Below are positions 31,467 through 41,901 of a stretch of DNA of 64,000 bases, in pieces (positions within the stretch are counted from its first letter, which is position 1; each line of letters starts with the position of its first letter). The position numbers and the translations under genes were made by a program. The stretch is from positions 1-64,000 of the forward strand of contig NZ_WBWA01000022.1 in assembly GCF_008932295.1 (NCBI RefSeq), in the 5' to 3' direction. The notes below the pieces were generated by a model. That model had not been told where the DNA came from. It saw nothing but the letters and a program-made list of their open reading frames with translations, and did no database searches. The stretch comes from Brucella tritici. Lineage in GTDB: Bacteria > Pseudomonadota > Alphaproteobacteria > Rhizobiales > Rhizobiaceae.

Positions 31467-32679
31467 CTCGAAAATTCCTGCGGGGATTGTCTCCGCTCTC
31501 GGCCTCACACAAATCATAGGATACGGAACCCTCTATTACAGCTTCAGCATCCTAGCCCCCAATATGGCGAAAGACCTCGGCCTTTCGCTTGCAGAAGTGT
31601 TCGGCGTATTTTCGGCATCTCTGTTCATCGGCGGTCTGTCAGCTACCTATATCGGCAAACAGATGGATCGGATCGGCGCAGCGACGATCATGACGTTCGG
31701 CTCGGCCCTTGCGGCTCTCACGCTTGCCCTTTGCGCCTGGTCGCCATCGGTCGCGATCTTCGCCGTTGCGATCATCATGCTCGAAGTGTCCTCCGGAATG
31801 GTGCAGTATCAGGCGGCATTCGCCGCCTTGGTTGAGAGCGATCCCAAAACGGCCTCCCGAAGCATCACATACCTGACGCTGATCGGCGGCTTCGCATCAA
31901 CGATTTTCTGGCCGATCTCGGCTGCACTTTCCGGATGGCTGTCCTGGCGCGAAATCTACCTCGTCTTTGCAGGAATGAACCTCTTTCTTTGTATGCCCCT
32001 TCACTTCTGGATCATGCGCGTTGGCAGATCTGCATCGAGTGGCGATCCATCGGTCCGCAAGCGTGAGACGGTGATCGGGGCAATCCCTCCTCATGCCCGA
32101 CGGCGAGGAATGATCCTTGTGTCATCTGCATTCGCGCTCCTCGGCTTTTCGCTGGCGGCAATCCTCGCCCACATGGTGCCGATGCTTGGGTCGCTGGGAC
32201 TCGGAGCGGCTGCCGTCGTCATTGGTTCAATCTTCGGCCCGGCACAGGTGCTGAGCCGTCTTATCAATATGGTCTTCGGGAAGAACCTGTCACCGCCGGG
32301 ACTTGCCGTCCTCTCGGCTTTGCTGATCGTCGTCGGTGTCCTGATCCTGCTCGTAACGGATAGCTGGCTACCGGGCGCGGTCGCCTTCGCTATCTGCCTT
32401 GGGCTTGGCTCTGGCATCAACAGCATCGCACAGGGTAGCCTGCCGCTCCATTTGTTCGGATCGGATGGATATGGCGCAATCACGGGTAAGATGGCCGCGG
32501 CTCGGCTGGCAGTCGGTGCTGGCGCGCCATTCGTGTTTGCGGTCGCCATAGAAAATATAGGCATGAGCTCGGCGCTTATCGCAAACGCCTGTCTTGGTGC
32601 CATCAGTGTCGTGGCATTCGTTGCAGTCGCCGCATTGTCGCGGCCAGTATCGACAGGATCGCCTGAGATTCCTAGTTAG
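31450..32679 (+). CDS. arsK: MFS efflux transporter, ArsK-like
   Basis: A 409-residue major facilitator with about twelve membrane segments. The start (GTG at 31450, or TTG at 31459) overlaps arsR, so translation is coupled. Its position directly behind an ArsR matches ArsK of Agrobacterium arsenic islands, which exports trivalent arsenic and antimony compounds. The ArsK name is based on context and general similarity, not a search. If acr3 is broken, this may be the island's main working arsenite exporter. Confidence 0.65.
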   Translation: MTTLHNSKIPAGIVSALGLTQIIGYGTLYYSFSILAPNMAKDLGLSLAEVFGVFSASLFIGGLSATYIGKQMDRIGAATIMTFGSALAALTLALCAWSPSVAIFAVAIIMLEVSSGMVQYQAAFAALVESDPKTASRSITYLTLIGGFASTIFWPISAALSGWLSWREIYLVFAGMNLFLCMPLHFWIMRVGRSASSGDPSVRKRETVIGAIPPHARRRGMILVSSAFALLGFSLAAILAHMVPMLGSLGLGAAAVVIGSIFGPAQVLSRLINMVFGKNLSPPGLAVLSALLIVVGVLILLVTDSWLPGAVAFAICLGLGSGINSIAQGSLPLHLFGSDGYGAITGKMAAARLAVGAGAPFVFAVAIENIGMSSALIANACLGAISVVAFVAVAALSRPVSTGSPEIPS

Positions 32680-32793
32680 CGTTCCGGTGCACCAAGCGCG
32701 AGGTCTCTGTTCGGCTTACCCTTGTCACCCCTGCGTTGCGTTGAATTCGCAAAGTTCTTCATGAGGCATTGACATCGAGGCATTTATTTCTAC

Positions 32794-32813
32794 ATTTCAA
32801 TCAATATTGAAAT
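32794..32813 (+). promoter_or_regulatory. ArsR-type palindrome upstream of arsR 2
   Basis: ATTTCAAT-caat-ATTGAAAT, a perfect 8-bp-arm dyad 150 bases before the arsR at 32964, is of the same TTCAA/TTGAA class as the site at 31088. The gap 32680-32963 holds no other recognisable feature. Confidence 0.55.
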
Positions 32814-32963
32814 TTCGATGTCCGACTTTGTTTCAAGATCGCCCCAAGGAGGGGCCACCTGAAAAGCGAAGTAAAGGGCAACGTTCACCGGTATGTCCGG
32901 GGAGCAATAACAGTCTGATGAAACTACGTTGTCCATAATATTCCCGCGAGCTGAGTTACAGTA

Positions 32964-33323
32964 ATGAATGAGCAACAAATTCTAGACGCGTTCGGCGCAC
33001 TCTCCCAGCAAACACGGCTACGGGTCTTAAAGAAACTTGTTATTGCCGGACCCGCTGGACTTGCGGCAGGCGCGATCGCAGATGCCGTAAATGTTTCCGC
33101 TTCCAACATCTCCTTCCATCTCAAGGAACTCGAACATGCAGGACTCATCGCAGCGCGGCGCGAGGCACGCTCCATAGTCTATAGCGCCGATTTTGAAGCT
33201 CTCCGCCAACTCGCCCGCTTCATGATGGAAAACTGCTGTGTTGGTGAGAAATTTGACTGTTCAACAAAGCCAAAACCCGGCCGACATCTACCGTCGGTCG
33301 GAAAGACAATACAAGTATCGTAA
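32964..33323 (+). CDS. arsR: ArsR family arsenic-responsive repressor 2
   Basis: A 119-residue repressor with recognition helix [18 protein letters not shown], very close to ArsR 1, and a C-terminal Cys pair (ENCCVG). It lies 14 bases before arsH and probably controls that operon. The two ArsR proteins look like duplicates with similar binding specificity. Confidence 0.88.
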   Translation: MNEQQILDAFGALSQQTRLRVLKKLVIAGPAGLAAGAIADAVNVSASNISFHLKELEHAGLIAARREARSIVYSADFEALRQLARFMMENCCVGEKFDCSTKPKPGRHLPSVGKTIQVS

Positions 33324-33337
33324 ACACGGAGCTACAC

Positions 33338-34045
33338 ATGGCCGATATACCGGCAGCATCGATTGACTTTATTCGCCAGCCTGACCTGACAGCGCTTCGT
33401 CCCACATTTTCAGTGCACAAGCCACGCATCCTCATCCTGTATGGCTCGCTTCGAAAAATTTCTTTCAGCCGTCTTCTGGCCGAGGAAGCAGGTCGTCTTC
33501 TCGAACACCTCGGATGCGAAGTTCGATTTTTCAATCCGGAAGGGCTACCCCTACCTGATGGGGCGCCGGAGACCGATCCGAAAGTTGCGGAGTTGCGTGA
33601 GCTCTCGCTCTGGTCAGAAGGTCAGGTTTGGGTCAGCCCCGAGCGCCATGGGGCGATGTCCGGCATTATGAAAGCGCAGATTGATTGGATTCCTTTGACG
33701 ACCGGTTCTGTGCGTCCCACGCAGGGCAAGACACTTGCGGTCATGCAAGTGTCCGGCGGATCACAGTCGTTTAACGCCCTCAACCAAATGCGTGTTTTAG
33801 GTCGCTGGATGCGCATGATTACCATCCCAAATCAGTCGTCGGTCGCAAAAGCGTGGCAGGAATTCGATGGGGACGGCCGCATGAAGCCATCGGCCTATTA
33901 CGACCGCGTCGTCGATGTTTGCGAGGAACTCGTCAAATTTACGCTACTTACGCGTGACGCATCCGACTATTTGACCGACCGCTACAGCGAGAGAAAAGAG
34001 GATGCTGCGAAGCTCGAACAACGGGTTAGCCTAAAATCCCTTTAA
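33338..34045 (+). CDS. arsH: ArsH NADPH-dependent FMN reductase
   Basis: A 235-residue flavoprotein of the ArsH family with a [21 protein letters not shown] phosphate-binding loop, [20 protein letters not shown], and [22 protein letters not shown]. ArsH oxidises trivalent organoarsenicals to less toxic pentavalent forms and acts as a quinone/azo reductase. GGAG precedes the ATG. It forms an operon with arsR 2. Confidence 0.92.
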   Translation: MADIPAASIDFIRQPDLTALRPTFSVHKPRILILYGSLRKISFSRLLAEEAGRLLEHLGCEVRFFNPEGLPLPDGAPETDPKVAELRELSLWSEGQVWVSPERHGAMSGIMKAQIDWIPLTTGSVRPTQGKTLAVMQVSGGSQSFNALNQMRVLGRWMRMITIPNQSSVAKAWQEFDGDGRMKPSAYYDRVVDVCEELVKFTLLTRDASDYLTDRYSERKEDAAKLEQRVSLKSL

Positions 34046-34364
34046 TCTTGTCACCATCTGGCAGAAGCAGCCCCAAAAGTGACCAACAGCCAGCGCCATC
34101 ATAATGCTGGGTCGAAGACGTATGCGGGTTATGGAAGGCATCGAACTGGCCCAACGGCTCTATTGGGCCGTCGCTCCATTACCAACTTAGTTCCAGGGCG
34201 GTGCGACCAGCACCGTCAGTTGGACTGTTTTTTGCCCAAAGCAAACGATTTCGCCTCGCGGGCCTCGCGAGTAAAGGGGCCGCCGATAAAACGGGAGCAG
34301 CTTACAGCTCCGCTCGCTTTACTTGCATTCGTATTCGCAAACATTTGACCATCGGAAATTGAGC
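34046..34364. other. intergenic region without recognisable gene
   Basis: About 320 bases after arsH. A short hairpin (GCCCAA/TTGGGC near 34150) could terminate arsH transcription. No supported coding sequence. Confidence 0.4.
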
Positions 34365-34502
34365 GTGGAGACTTTTCAGACACTTATCATTGCTGGTGGT
34401 CAGGCTGGCCTGGCGACAGGTTGGCACCTTCCGCAGCAGCAGATCGATTTCCTGATACTGGAAGCCGCCGACCGATCCGGTGGCGCCTGGCGCAACTACT
34501 AG
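34365..34502 (+). pseudogene. N-terminal fragment of an ArsO-like flavin monooxygenase
   Basis: A GTG-initiated frame of 45 codons encodes an FAD-binding start (TLIIAGGQAGLATGWHL, FLILEAADRSGGAWRNY) and then stops. It parallels the N-terminus of the intact ArsO at 34537-35583 ([25 protein letters not shown]) but lies in the opposite orientation, 34 bases from its 3' end. It is the remnant of a second flavin monooxygenase gene truncated by rearrangement. Confidence 0.75.
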
Positions 34503-34536
34503 GCTTCTCGAGATCGTATCGGCTCTACCCTCGCCA

Positions 34537-35583
34537 TCACTGTAGCGATGCAACCAGCCGAGGGATCATATCTCGCGCCGTCCTTCCCGCTCCGAGCAGC
34601 GTGGCAGACGCTGCGCCTGTCCAGCTTCCATAACCGGCAAGCCAAAGGCGAGACTGTTTCAGCGATTGTCCATCCTTGACCTCGACTTGACCATCCGGCC
34701 TGACGACATCGAGATCACGGAGGTGATCCAGCGCTGGACGAAACCCGGTGCACCAGATGACCGCATCAAAATCACTGCTTGTTCCGTCCTGCCATATGAC
34801 GCCTTGTTCATGAAAACGCAAGAATGGCCGTACAGATCCGAGTGCACCCCGGTCTCTTGCGTCTCTGACAGGTGGTACCATGACGATGTCGCCAAGGCCG
34901 CCGGTTGGAGACCCATCGTCCTTTCCAAGAGCGCGGGCGGTCGCGCGTTGAAATAGCACGTGCCCATCGACGTCGTCCGGCAAAAAGATCGGAGGCTGAG
35001 GCGTCACCCAGATGGTTTTAGCGACCGTCGATACCTCTGCCAGAATTTGGGCACCGGAATTTCCACCACCGACAATGGCGACGTGCTTGCCCGCAAATTC
35101 GTCAGCAGAAACATAGTTAGCAGAATGGATTTGCTGGCCTGTAAAATCGGCGGCGTTGGGATATTCTGGAATAAACGGGTGGCGCCAACTGCCAGTCGTG
35201 CTCAAAACTGCTCGTGCTCGCCACCGTCCTTTATCTGCGATCACTTCCAAAGCTCCATCAACGCTTCTGACGGATGTGACGACCATGGGGCGCTCTATAG
35301 GAAACTTATATCGCTCCTCGTAGCGCGTCAGATAATCGATCACCTCACTCTTTGCCGGATAGCTAGCTTTGGTTCTCGATGGCATCATCCAGCCGGGCAG
35401 CGAACTGAACGATGCCGGTGAGAACAGATGGAGCGAATTCCATCCATGTCTCCATGCGCCACCCGGCCCATCGTCTGCATCGAGCATCACGAAACTGAGG
35501 CTGGCGCGACGCAGGTAGTATGCTGACGCCAGGCCTGCTTGCCCGGCGCCAATCACAACGACATCACAAGTTTCGGAAGTCAT
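34537..35583 (-). CDS. arsO: ArsO flavin-dependent monooxygenase
   Basis: A 348-residue FAD/NAD(P)-binding monooxygenase with an N-terminal GAGQAGLAS Rossmann motif, the [16 protein letters not shown] segment, a second nucleotide-binding motif ([13 protein letters not shown]) and a terminal ATG-like WCTGFRP motif. ArsO is often encoded in ars operons of Actinobacteria and Alphaproteobacteria; its exact reaction is not settled. It is the last gene of an operon arsR-arsC-arsC-acr3-arsO. Confidence 0.82.
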   Translation of the reverse strand: MTSETCDVVVIGAGQAGLASAYYLRRASLSFVMLDADDGPGGAWRHGWNSLHLFSPASFSSLPGWMMPSRTKASYPAKSEVIDYLTRYEERYKFPIERPMVVTSVRSVDGALEVIADKGRWRARAVLSTTGSWRHPFIPEYPNAADFTGQQIHSANYVSADEFAGKHVAIVGGGNSGAQILAEVSTVAKTIWVTPQPPIFLPDDVDGHVLFQRATARALGKDDGSPTGGLGDIVMVPPVRDARDRGALGSVRPFLRFHEQGVIWQDGTSSDFDAVIWCTGFRPALDHLRDLDVVRPDGQVEVKDGQSLKQSRLWLAGYGSWTGAASATLLGAGRTARDMIPRLVASLQ

Positions 35584-35601
35584 TGCGATCCCTCCCCGTT
35601 T

Positions 35602-36640
35602 TTATTCCGCGGGGCTGCCTGCCGTCCTGACAAAATACTTTCGACCCATCCAAAGCGCCATTTGCACGAGTAGGATCAGAACTGGAACCTCAACGAGAGG
35701 ACCGATAACCGCAGCGAAGGCGACCGGAGAGGCCAGACCGAATGCAGCGATGGCAACGGCAATCGCGAGTTCGAAATTGTTGCCTGCGGCTGTAAAGGCA
35801 ACGGCAGTCGTTCTCGGGTAGCTGGTTCCGACCGATTTTGCCATCCAGAAGCTGACCAGAAACATAACGATAAAGTAAATCGTCAGCGGGATCGCAATCA
35901 TTACTACGTCGCCAGGCAGTCTGACGACATCGCCGCCCTTGAGGCTGAACATCGCCACAATAGTAAACAGCAGCGCAGCCAGCGTGATCGGGCTGATTTT
36001 GGGCAGGAAAACGTTCTCGTACCAGTCGCGACCTTTGCTCGCGGTCAAGATACGGCGGGACAGATAGCCCGCGAGGAACGGGATTCCGAGATAAATCAGC
36101 ACGGCCTCGGCGATCGTCCAGAACGACACGTCGATAACGCTACCTTCAAGGCCAAACAGAGGCGGCAAGAAAGTAAGGAAGAACCAAGCGTAAACGCTGA
36201 AAAACAGAATCTGGAAAATCGAATTGAAGGCGACGAGGCCCGCAACATATTGGTTGTCACCCTTGGCAAGCTGGTTCCAGACCAGCACCATGGCGATGCA
36301 GCGCGCAAGACCGATCAGGATCAGGCCTGTCATGTATTCGGGATAATCCCGTAGAAAAATCACCGCCAGGGCAAACATCAGGACCGGACCGATGATCCAG
36401 TTCTGTAGCAGGGAAATACCGATCGTCAAAGCGGACCTTTGCCAAAGGTGGATACATCATCAGGATGAGACCGATGGCAATCGGAATGTTGGTCGTTCCG
36501 ACGGAGAGGCTGTCGAGCGCGGCTGGCAGGCCGGTAAAAACTGTGCCGAGAAGCACGCCGAGTGCCATGGCTGCGAAAATCCAGACCGTCAGGTAGCGGT
36601 CGAGGAAAGAAAGGCGAAGTGTTGGTTCCTTGGGACGCAT
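35602..36640 (-). pseudogene. acr3: acr3 arsenite efflux permease, frameshifted
   Basis: The N-terminal part from ATG 36640 reads [22 protein letters not shown]...[11 protein letters not shown], then loses frame. The remainder ([20 protein letters not shown]... to 35602) continues in another frame and keeps the essential Cys of GLARCIAMV. Intact Acr3 proteins have about 14 residues between KVR and GISL; here only ten nucleotides remain, so about 32 bases appear deleted near 36420-36430. All ten membrane helices are otherwise recognisable. Either a real inactivation, two peptides, or a sequencing error. Confidence 0.82.
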
Positions 36641-36724
36641 TTGCGTTCTCCCTGGCAAAGAAACATCGTCCGCAGTCTTCACAGGAAGATTGCGGTGACA
36701 CGAGTTCGGATTGAAAGTTTCAGA

Positions 36725-37159
36725 CTAGATGACGCGGCGGCCGGCTTCGTCGACGACGACCTCACCATCTTCCTTGGTGAAAGCCGCCCTCTGCTCAGCC
36801 GGCAGAATATCGAGCACAGCTTCCGATGGACGGCAGAGTTTAACGCCCAATGGCGTGACGACGATCGGACGGTTGATGAGAATGGGATGCTCCATCATAG
36901 CATCGACAAGTTGCGCATCCGTCAAAGATGTGTCGCTGAGCCCGAGCTCGGAGTACGGCGTTCCCTTTTCTCGAAGTAGTTCGCGTGGGGAAATCCCCAT
37001 GCGAACAATCAATTGTTCCAAGAGCGGCCGGGAGGGCGGCGTTTTAAGATACTCGACCACATGTGGTTCGATGCCCGCGTTGCGGATCATGGCCAACGTG
37101 TTGCGCGAGGTGCCGCATTCGGGATTGTGGTAGATGACGATGTCAGTTTGGTTGCCCAT
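36725..37159 (-). CDS. arsC: arsenate reductase, glutaredoxin-coupled (ArsC/Spx family)
   Basis: A 144-residue reductase with the catalytic Cys in HNPECGTSRNTL and conserved arginines (INRPIVVTPLG-K-CRP). It reduces arsenate to arsenite using glutathione and glutaredoxin. It lies between the phosphatase-type arsC and acr3. With three arsenate reductase domains in the island, reduction and oxidation capacities coexist. Confidence 0.9.
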   Translation of the reverse strand: MGNQTDIVIYHNPECGTSRNTLAMIRNAGIEPHVVEYLKTPPSRPLLEQLIVRMGISPRELLREKGTPYSELGLSDTSLTDAQLVDAMMEHPILINRPIVVTPLGVKLCRPSEAVLDILPAEQRAAFTKEDGEVVVDEAGRRVI

Positions 37160-37303
37160 TAAAATTGGACCCTTTGTCAGATGAATTTGAACTATGTCGC
37201 CAGCATCCGGGGCTGGCGCGATCTTCTCATGTAAGGTGTGCCGTCAGCACCGAAAAGCACGAGCCGTCGGCTCTGTCGCTCCGCTCAACCTACCGTCTGG
37301 ATA

Positions 37304-37831
37304 TCAGGCTGAAGTCCGTTCAGGATTGGTGGACCCATCGATGGTGCCAATTTGCCGCAACCTTGTCTCGAGCGCCATGCGATCAAGCGATTCCAACGGC
37401 AGGCTAAGAAACGCCGCGATCCTGTTTTTCAGGAAACGGGCCGCTTGGGCGAAGGCGCGCTGCACTTCCATCTCTGAGCCTGTAGCGGCTGCGGGATCTT
37501 CAATACCCCAGTGAGCGGTCATTGGATGGCCGAGCCAAACCGGACATGCTTCACCAGCCGCGCTGTCGCAGACCGTGAAGATGAAATCCATCTGCGGAGC
37601 ACCCGGATCGGCGAATACGTCCCAACTTTTCGAGGAGAAGCCGGTCGACGGATAACCAAGAGCAGCCAACTCCTTGAGAGCGTGCGGATTGACTTCGCCC
37701 TTTGGCTGACTGCCAGCCGAATAGGCGACAAACCGGCCAGCACCTTCCTTGTTGAGAATGGACTCAGCCAGTATCGAGCGTGCCGAGTTTCCCGTGCACA
37801 GAAACAGCACGTTGAATGTCTTTTCGGTCAT
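37304..37831 (-). CDS. arsC: arsenate reductase, low-molecular-weight phosphatase type
   Basis: A 175-residue protein with the P-loop LFLCTGNSARSILAE and the further Cys in FTVCDSAAGEACPVW, typical of thioredoxin- or mycothiol-type ArsC proteins derived from tyrosine phosphatases. The ATG at 37831 overlaps the arsR stop by four bases. It is part of the arsR operon. Confidence 0.9.
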   Translation of the reverse strand: MTEKTFNVLFLCTGNSARSILAESILNKEGAGRFVAYSAGSQPKGEVNPHALKELAALGYPSTGFSSKSWDVFADPGAPQMDFIFTVCDSAAGEACPVWLGHPMTAHWGIEDPAAATGSEMEVQRAFAQAARFLKNRIAAFLSLPLESLDRMALETRLRQIGTIDGSTNPERTSA

Positions 37832-38181
37832 GAGAGTACCTTTTCCGGGATGCAACATGGAGTGAGTTCAGCGATAAGCGGGGCGCAGAGTTCTGCGTTG
37901 CCGCCACAACAATCCTTGAGGAGAAATAGCGTCAATTCTCGCAGTCTCTCCATCTCTGCGCGGTACGTAATGACCCTGCTTCGACGCTGGGACGAAACCA
38001 GCCCTGCACGTGACAGAATGTTAAGGTGCGCGGACATCGTATTTTGTGGCACGATGAGCGCACGAGCGATATCGCCCGCGGGCAAGCCATCGGGTTCGTG
38101 TTTGACGAGAAGACGAAAAGTTTCGAGCCGGGTTGGCTGGGCGAGTGCCGCGAGGGCGAGAATTGCATTTTCCTGTTCCAT
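37828..38181 (-). CDS. arsR: ArsR family arsenic-responsive repressor 3
   Basis: A 117-residue repressor with recognition helix VPQNTMSAHLNILSRAGLV and C-terminal cysteine pairs (KDCCGG and TPCC). The helix is nearly identical to that of the ArsR-ArsC fusion at 45561 and differs from ArsR 1 and 2. A perfect TCCAG-ATTA-CTGGA palindrome ends four bases before its start codon. It heads the arsR-arsC-arsC-acr3-arsO operon. Confidence 0.9.
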   Translation of the reverse strand: MEQENAILALAALAQPTRLETFRLLVKHEPDGLPAGDIARALIVPQNTMSAHLNILSRAGLVSSQRRSRVITYRAEMERLRELTLFLLKDCCGGNAELCAPLIAELTPCCIPEKVLS

Positions 38182-38184
38182 ATA

Positions 38185-38198
38185 TCCAGATTACTGGA
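38185..38198 (-). promoter_or_regulatory. ArsR operator, TCCAG-N4-CTGGA class
   Basis: Perfect dyad TCCAG-ATTA-CTGGA just upstream of arsR 3. The same dyad recurs at 51863 (pstS/phoB) and, with one mismatch, at 45482 and 45552 (phnD/arsR-arsC). Confidence 0.7.
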
Positions 38199-38821
38199 AA
38201 TGTGGACAAAGTCAATTGGCTCGCGTTTATTTTGCCGTTTACTAGCTCTCGCCAAAGGGTGCGGCGTCGTCCTGAATGATGGGATTAGAGCAGAACAGGC
38301 ATTTGAGGATCGAAACACCGAAGGACGGATCATCGGTCCATACGACGCGCCCATCTCTTTTAAGAGCCGGCTGCTTCAGCGCTTTGAACATTCTCGCCAC
38401 GACTGCGATCAGCAACGCCCCGCAAGAAACTCCCGAACGACGCAGACCGCGTGAGGCGTTTATTCGATGGTGCGATGCCTAGAAAAGGGTAACTCACTCG
38501 GCACGCCCTGCTAATTAGCCGATGGCGCACACATACAGAAAGCGCGATACGGCGGCGATGAGAATATCCGGAAGTGTTCGGATTTCCGAACATCGCTGAA
38601 ATAAATGCCGAAATTATGTGCAGTATTATTTAGTTAATTTATTTTTGCTATAATATAAATTCCCGATAACCTGAGTTACTCCGACTTAACCAGGTCAAAA
38701 ATTGTCCTTTTGCTACGTATATACGAATATAGCAACATCAATATGATTCTTCTGTGACGATAATATCGAAAAATTAACTGTAGAACCCCAATATAGTCCT
38801 TCTGAAACTAGGGGGATCCAC
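38199..38821. other. AT-rich intergenic region upstream of the chemoreceptor
   Basis: No supported gene. The last 200 bases are unusually AT-rich for this plasmid and contain an extended -10 sequence, TGC-TATAAT (TATAAT at 38649-38654), that may serve the chemoreceptor gene about 170 bases downstream. The left half has weak open frames only. Confidence 0.45.
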
Positions 38822-41293
38822 GTGTCAAACTACGCAAATCAGCCGCTCATTCCATTTTCGAAAAGTCTGAGAACGCGATTCTTTGCGCTGTTCCTCATGT
38901 TTATCCCACTAGTCGCCGGGCTCGGCGGTTATTTCGCCTATAATTTTTACTGGCAAGAAGTGGGAACGTCGCTCGGTGGACTGATGAATTTCGTCGATGC
39001 TAAACAGCAGGGCGTCATTCGGTTTCTCGGCCAGAACGAAAAGCAAGCTAAGCAATTGGCTGGGCTGGCCGAACACCTCAACCCGGCCCAACTCTCAGAT
39101 CACTTTGCGCGCATCGTGAAATCCGATGTCTTCGATATTGAAGATCACCCTTTCAAGGATGAGATCAAGAGCGGCTCGCGGCACATCGCGGCAACCAACG
39201 TCTACCAATACATTGACTACATCGTCGGCGACAAGATCGTGGCCTCTTCGGACCAGAAACGCATCGGCCAAAGCTTCGACAAAAATATTGACGTCAAGCC
39301 AGGCTATTCCGATGTTTGGCGCGATAGCTCCGGCAACGCGGTCTTGACTTTCGCAGCCACAACCGACCGCGGGACTGTCTATGTCCATGCCAACGCACTG
39401 ATGTTGAGCAACATTGTCGACGGTGAGATTGGCAACCTTGAGGGCGGAGCTGGCGCATTCTATCTTGCGGGTATCGGCAAGACGTTCGACTATTACATCG
39501 TCAACAAAGATAACGTGATGATCACCGAGTCTCGAGTCATCCCGAATGCGGTATTGTCCGCAAAGGGTAGCCAGGAACCATGGCAACTGACCATGATGAC
39601 GGCTGGAGTTGTTTGCTCGTCCAGCGGAAAATACGTCACGAGCGGCAACTGCACCACGGGATGCCGCGAGGCAATGGGCTTTTATACGGGTCCTACGGGG
39701 AAAGAAATGCTGGGTGTTTCCATGCCATTTTATGATTCCGGCTGGACGATCGTCGTTGAGCAGGAAGCGTCAGAATTGCTTGGTCCAATGCACCGGATGT
39801 TTCTGACAGTTGCAGCGATTGCGATTGTTGCATTTTCGCTGCTAGGCGCATTCATCGTCTACATGGTGTTGGGAATGACCGGCCGCATCACAACGCTGAC
39901 AAATAAAATGGCGGCACTGGCGGCGGGTGATCTTAGCGTCGAAGTTCCGTTTGCCGATCGGGCGGATGAGATTGGCTCGATGGCCGGTGCGGTTGAAGTG
40001 TTCAAAAGAAATGGACTAGCTGTTCGAGACCTTAATGCGCAAGAAGCTGTTCTTCGCGGTAAAAGCGCCGAATTGCAATCGAGCATCGCAACTGTTGTAG
40101 CCGCGGCCGCAGCAGGCGATTTCACCGGGAGAATCGAAAAAGACTATAACGATCCAGACCTGAATAGATTTGCTGGAAGCGTAAATGCACTCGTAGAAAG
40201 TGTCGATGGCGGGATCAACGAGACGAGAAGAGTCATAGCATCCCTGGCGACCGGCGACCTTACAGAAAGCATGACGGGCCGATTCCAGGGAGCTTTCGCA
40301 GAGCTTCAGACGAATGTGAACGAGACCCTCGCCACATTGCAACGAACCTTGAGAGAAGTTCGGACGACCAGCGATACCATCAATGGCAACTCATCTGAAC
40401 TGAGGTCGGCTGCTGATGATTTGTCGAAGCGAACCGAGCAACAGGCGGCGGCACTTGAGCAAACATCCGCCGCTCTGGATGAGATCACCTCGGCGGTTCG
40501 CCAGTCCAGCGATCGCGCCCAAGAGGCGACACTGTTCGTCAGTGATGCCAAGAAGAGCGCGGCTCAGTCTTCAACCGTGGTTAAGACCGCCGTCGATGCC
40601 ATGGGCCGCATCGAGCAAGCTTCGGTCGAGATCGGCCAGATCACCAACGTGATCGATGAGATCGCCTTCCAAACCAATCTTCTGGCTTTGAACGCGGGTG
40701 TCGAGGCCGCACGAGCCGGAGAGGCTGGCAAAGGCTTTGCGGTTGTGGCGCAGGAAGTTCGTGAGCTGGCGCAGCGAGCAGCGTCCGCCGCAAAAGACAT
40801 CAAGCAACTGATTTCAAAATCAGGCTCTGAAGTGGCAATGGGGGTCAAGCTGGTACAAGAAACGGGTTCCGCACTCAACACAATTGAAACTCAGGTTTTA
40901 AAGATCAACGATCACATTCAGGCCATAGCCACCGCTGCGCGGGAACAATCGACAGGCTTGGCCGAAGTCAGCAGCGCCGTGAATCAGATGGATCACGTCA
41001 CCCAGCAGAACGCGGCTATGGTCGAAGAAGCCAATGCTTCAACCCACAAGCTTTCGGCGGAAGCAGACAATCTCGTCACGCTCATTGGAAGATTTAGGCT
41101 GGAAAGCGCCTTGAATAGCGATCTGACCAGCACCTCCCGATTTTCGAAATCGACAGCGGGTTCGCTCCGGCTTGAAAATGGGACTGTGACGCACGCCTTG
41201 CCTGTACGGCGCGTGATAGCCAATGTCACTCGCGCTTCCTCGTCCGGGTCGGCAGGCTCAGCACTCAAGAGTGAGGCGTGGGAGGAATTTTAA
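38822..41293 (+). CDS. mcp: methyl-accepting chemotaxis protein with three-cysteine sensor loop
   Basis: An 823-residue chemoreceptor. A first membrane helix (about 20-42) is followed by a large periplasmic Cache-like sensor domain (45-320), a second helix (326-352), a HAMP domain (352-420) and a cytoplasmic signalling domain with the conserved [31 protein letters not shown] tip, shown here only in part. The only cysteines, C265, C277 and C281, lie together in the sensor. Such a triad could bind arsenite. Related receptors in Agrobacterium arsenic islands mediate chemotaxis to arsenite. GTG start with GGGGGA upstream. Confidence 0.88.
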   Translation: MSNYANQPLIPFSKSLRTRFFALFLMFIPLVAGLGGYFAYNFYWQEVGTSLGGLMNFVDAKQQGVIRFLGQNEKQAKQLAGLAEHLNPAQLSDHFARIVKSDVFDIEDHPFKDEIKSGSRHIAATNVYQYIDYIVGDKIVASSDQKRIGQSFDKNIDVKPGYSDVWRDSSGNAVLTFAATTDRGTVYVHANALMLSNIVDGEIGNLEGGAGAFYLAGIGKTFDYYIVNKDNVMITESRVIPNAVLSAKGSQEPWQLTMMTAGVVCSSSGKYVTSGNCTTGCREAMGFYTGPTGKEMLGVSMPFYDSGWTIVVEQEASELLGPMHRMFLTVAAIAIVAFSLLGAFIVYMVLGMTGRITTLTNKMAALAAGDLSVEVPFADRADEIGSMAGAVEVFKRNGLAVRDLNAQEAVLRGKSAELQSSIATVVAAAAAGDFTGRIEKDYNDPDLNRFAGSVNALVESVDGGINETRRVIASLATGDLTESMTGRFQGAFAELQTNVNETLATLQRTLREVRTTSDTINGNSSELRSAADDLSKRTEQQAAALEQTSAALDEITSAVRQSSDRAQEATLFVSDAKKSAAQSSTVVKTAVDAMGRIEQASVEIGQITNVIDEIAFQTNLLALNAGVEAARAGEAGKGFAVVAQEVRELAQRAASAAKDIKQLISKSGSEVAMGVKLVQETGSALNTIETQVLKINDHIQAIATAAREQSTGLAEVSSAVNQMDHVTQQNAAMVEEANASTHKLSAEADNLVTLIGRFRLESALNSDLTSTSRFSKSTAGSLRLENGTVTHALPVRRVIANVTRASSSGSAGSALKSEAWEEF

Positions 41294-41357
41294 GGAGCTC
41301 GCAGCAGATCCGGTCAGGTCTGCCGCATAATTATCAATGAGAAGCAGAAAGTGGAAA

Positions 41358-41861
41358 ATGACGACTGCCCCCATAATGCCCCTTTCACGCATCGAGGTCC
41401 CAGGCGGCGGCACCATAGGAATGATGCCATGTCCCGGCAGAAGCGACAGCATATTGGCCGAAGTCAGCAAGTTGAAAGAATTGGGCGTAGATGTCGTTGT
41501 CAGCCTGATGCAGGATCAAGAGTTTCCGGACCTTGCTGGCTTTTCGGAAGTGATGCGGTCGAGTGCGATAGAATGGATACGACTTCCTGTCATGCCAAAC
41601 AGTATTCCTGACGAAGCGAGCGATTGGAAGTCGGTACGTTTTATACTTATCGACCGTATTGCCGATGGAAAGTTCGTCGCAATTCATTGTTGGGGCGGGC
41701 TGGGCCGCACGGGAATGATTGCCGCAGACCTGCTTACTGCGCTCTCATACGAACCCAGCGAAGCCATAACTCTAGTACGTGATGTGAGGCCAGGTACAAT
41801 CGAGTCTGAGGCACAGGAACGATGGATAACGCGGATACAAAACCCCAACGTAACTAGCTGA
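41358..41861 (+). CDS. dual-specificity/tyrosine phosphatase-like protein
   Basis: A 167-residue protein with the cysteine phosphatase signature HCWGGLGRTG (HCxxGxxRTG) and an upstream general-acid region. Such genes occur repeatedly beside phn genes in arsenic islands. The substrate is unknown; arsenate, a phosphate mimic, could be a ligand. An earlier ATG at 41337 is possible. Confidence 0.8.
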   Translation: MTTAPIMPLSRIEVPGGGTIGMMPCPGRSDSILAEVSKLKELGVDVVVSLMQDQEFPDLAGFSEVMRSSAIEWIRLPVMPNSIPDEASDWKSVRFILIDRIADGKFVAIHCWGGLGRTGMIAADLLTALSYEPSEAITLVRDVRPGTIESEAQERWITRIQNPNVTS

Positions 41862-41901
41862 CGACACTGCGGCTGGCCGCAGCGCGCCTACGTGGGGAAG
41901 C

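Noticed and set aside
38199..38593. possible genes between arsR 3 and the chemoreceptor
   Set aside because: Frames of 60-140 codons on both strands have no ribosome sites or family features and overlap each other.
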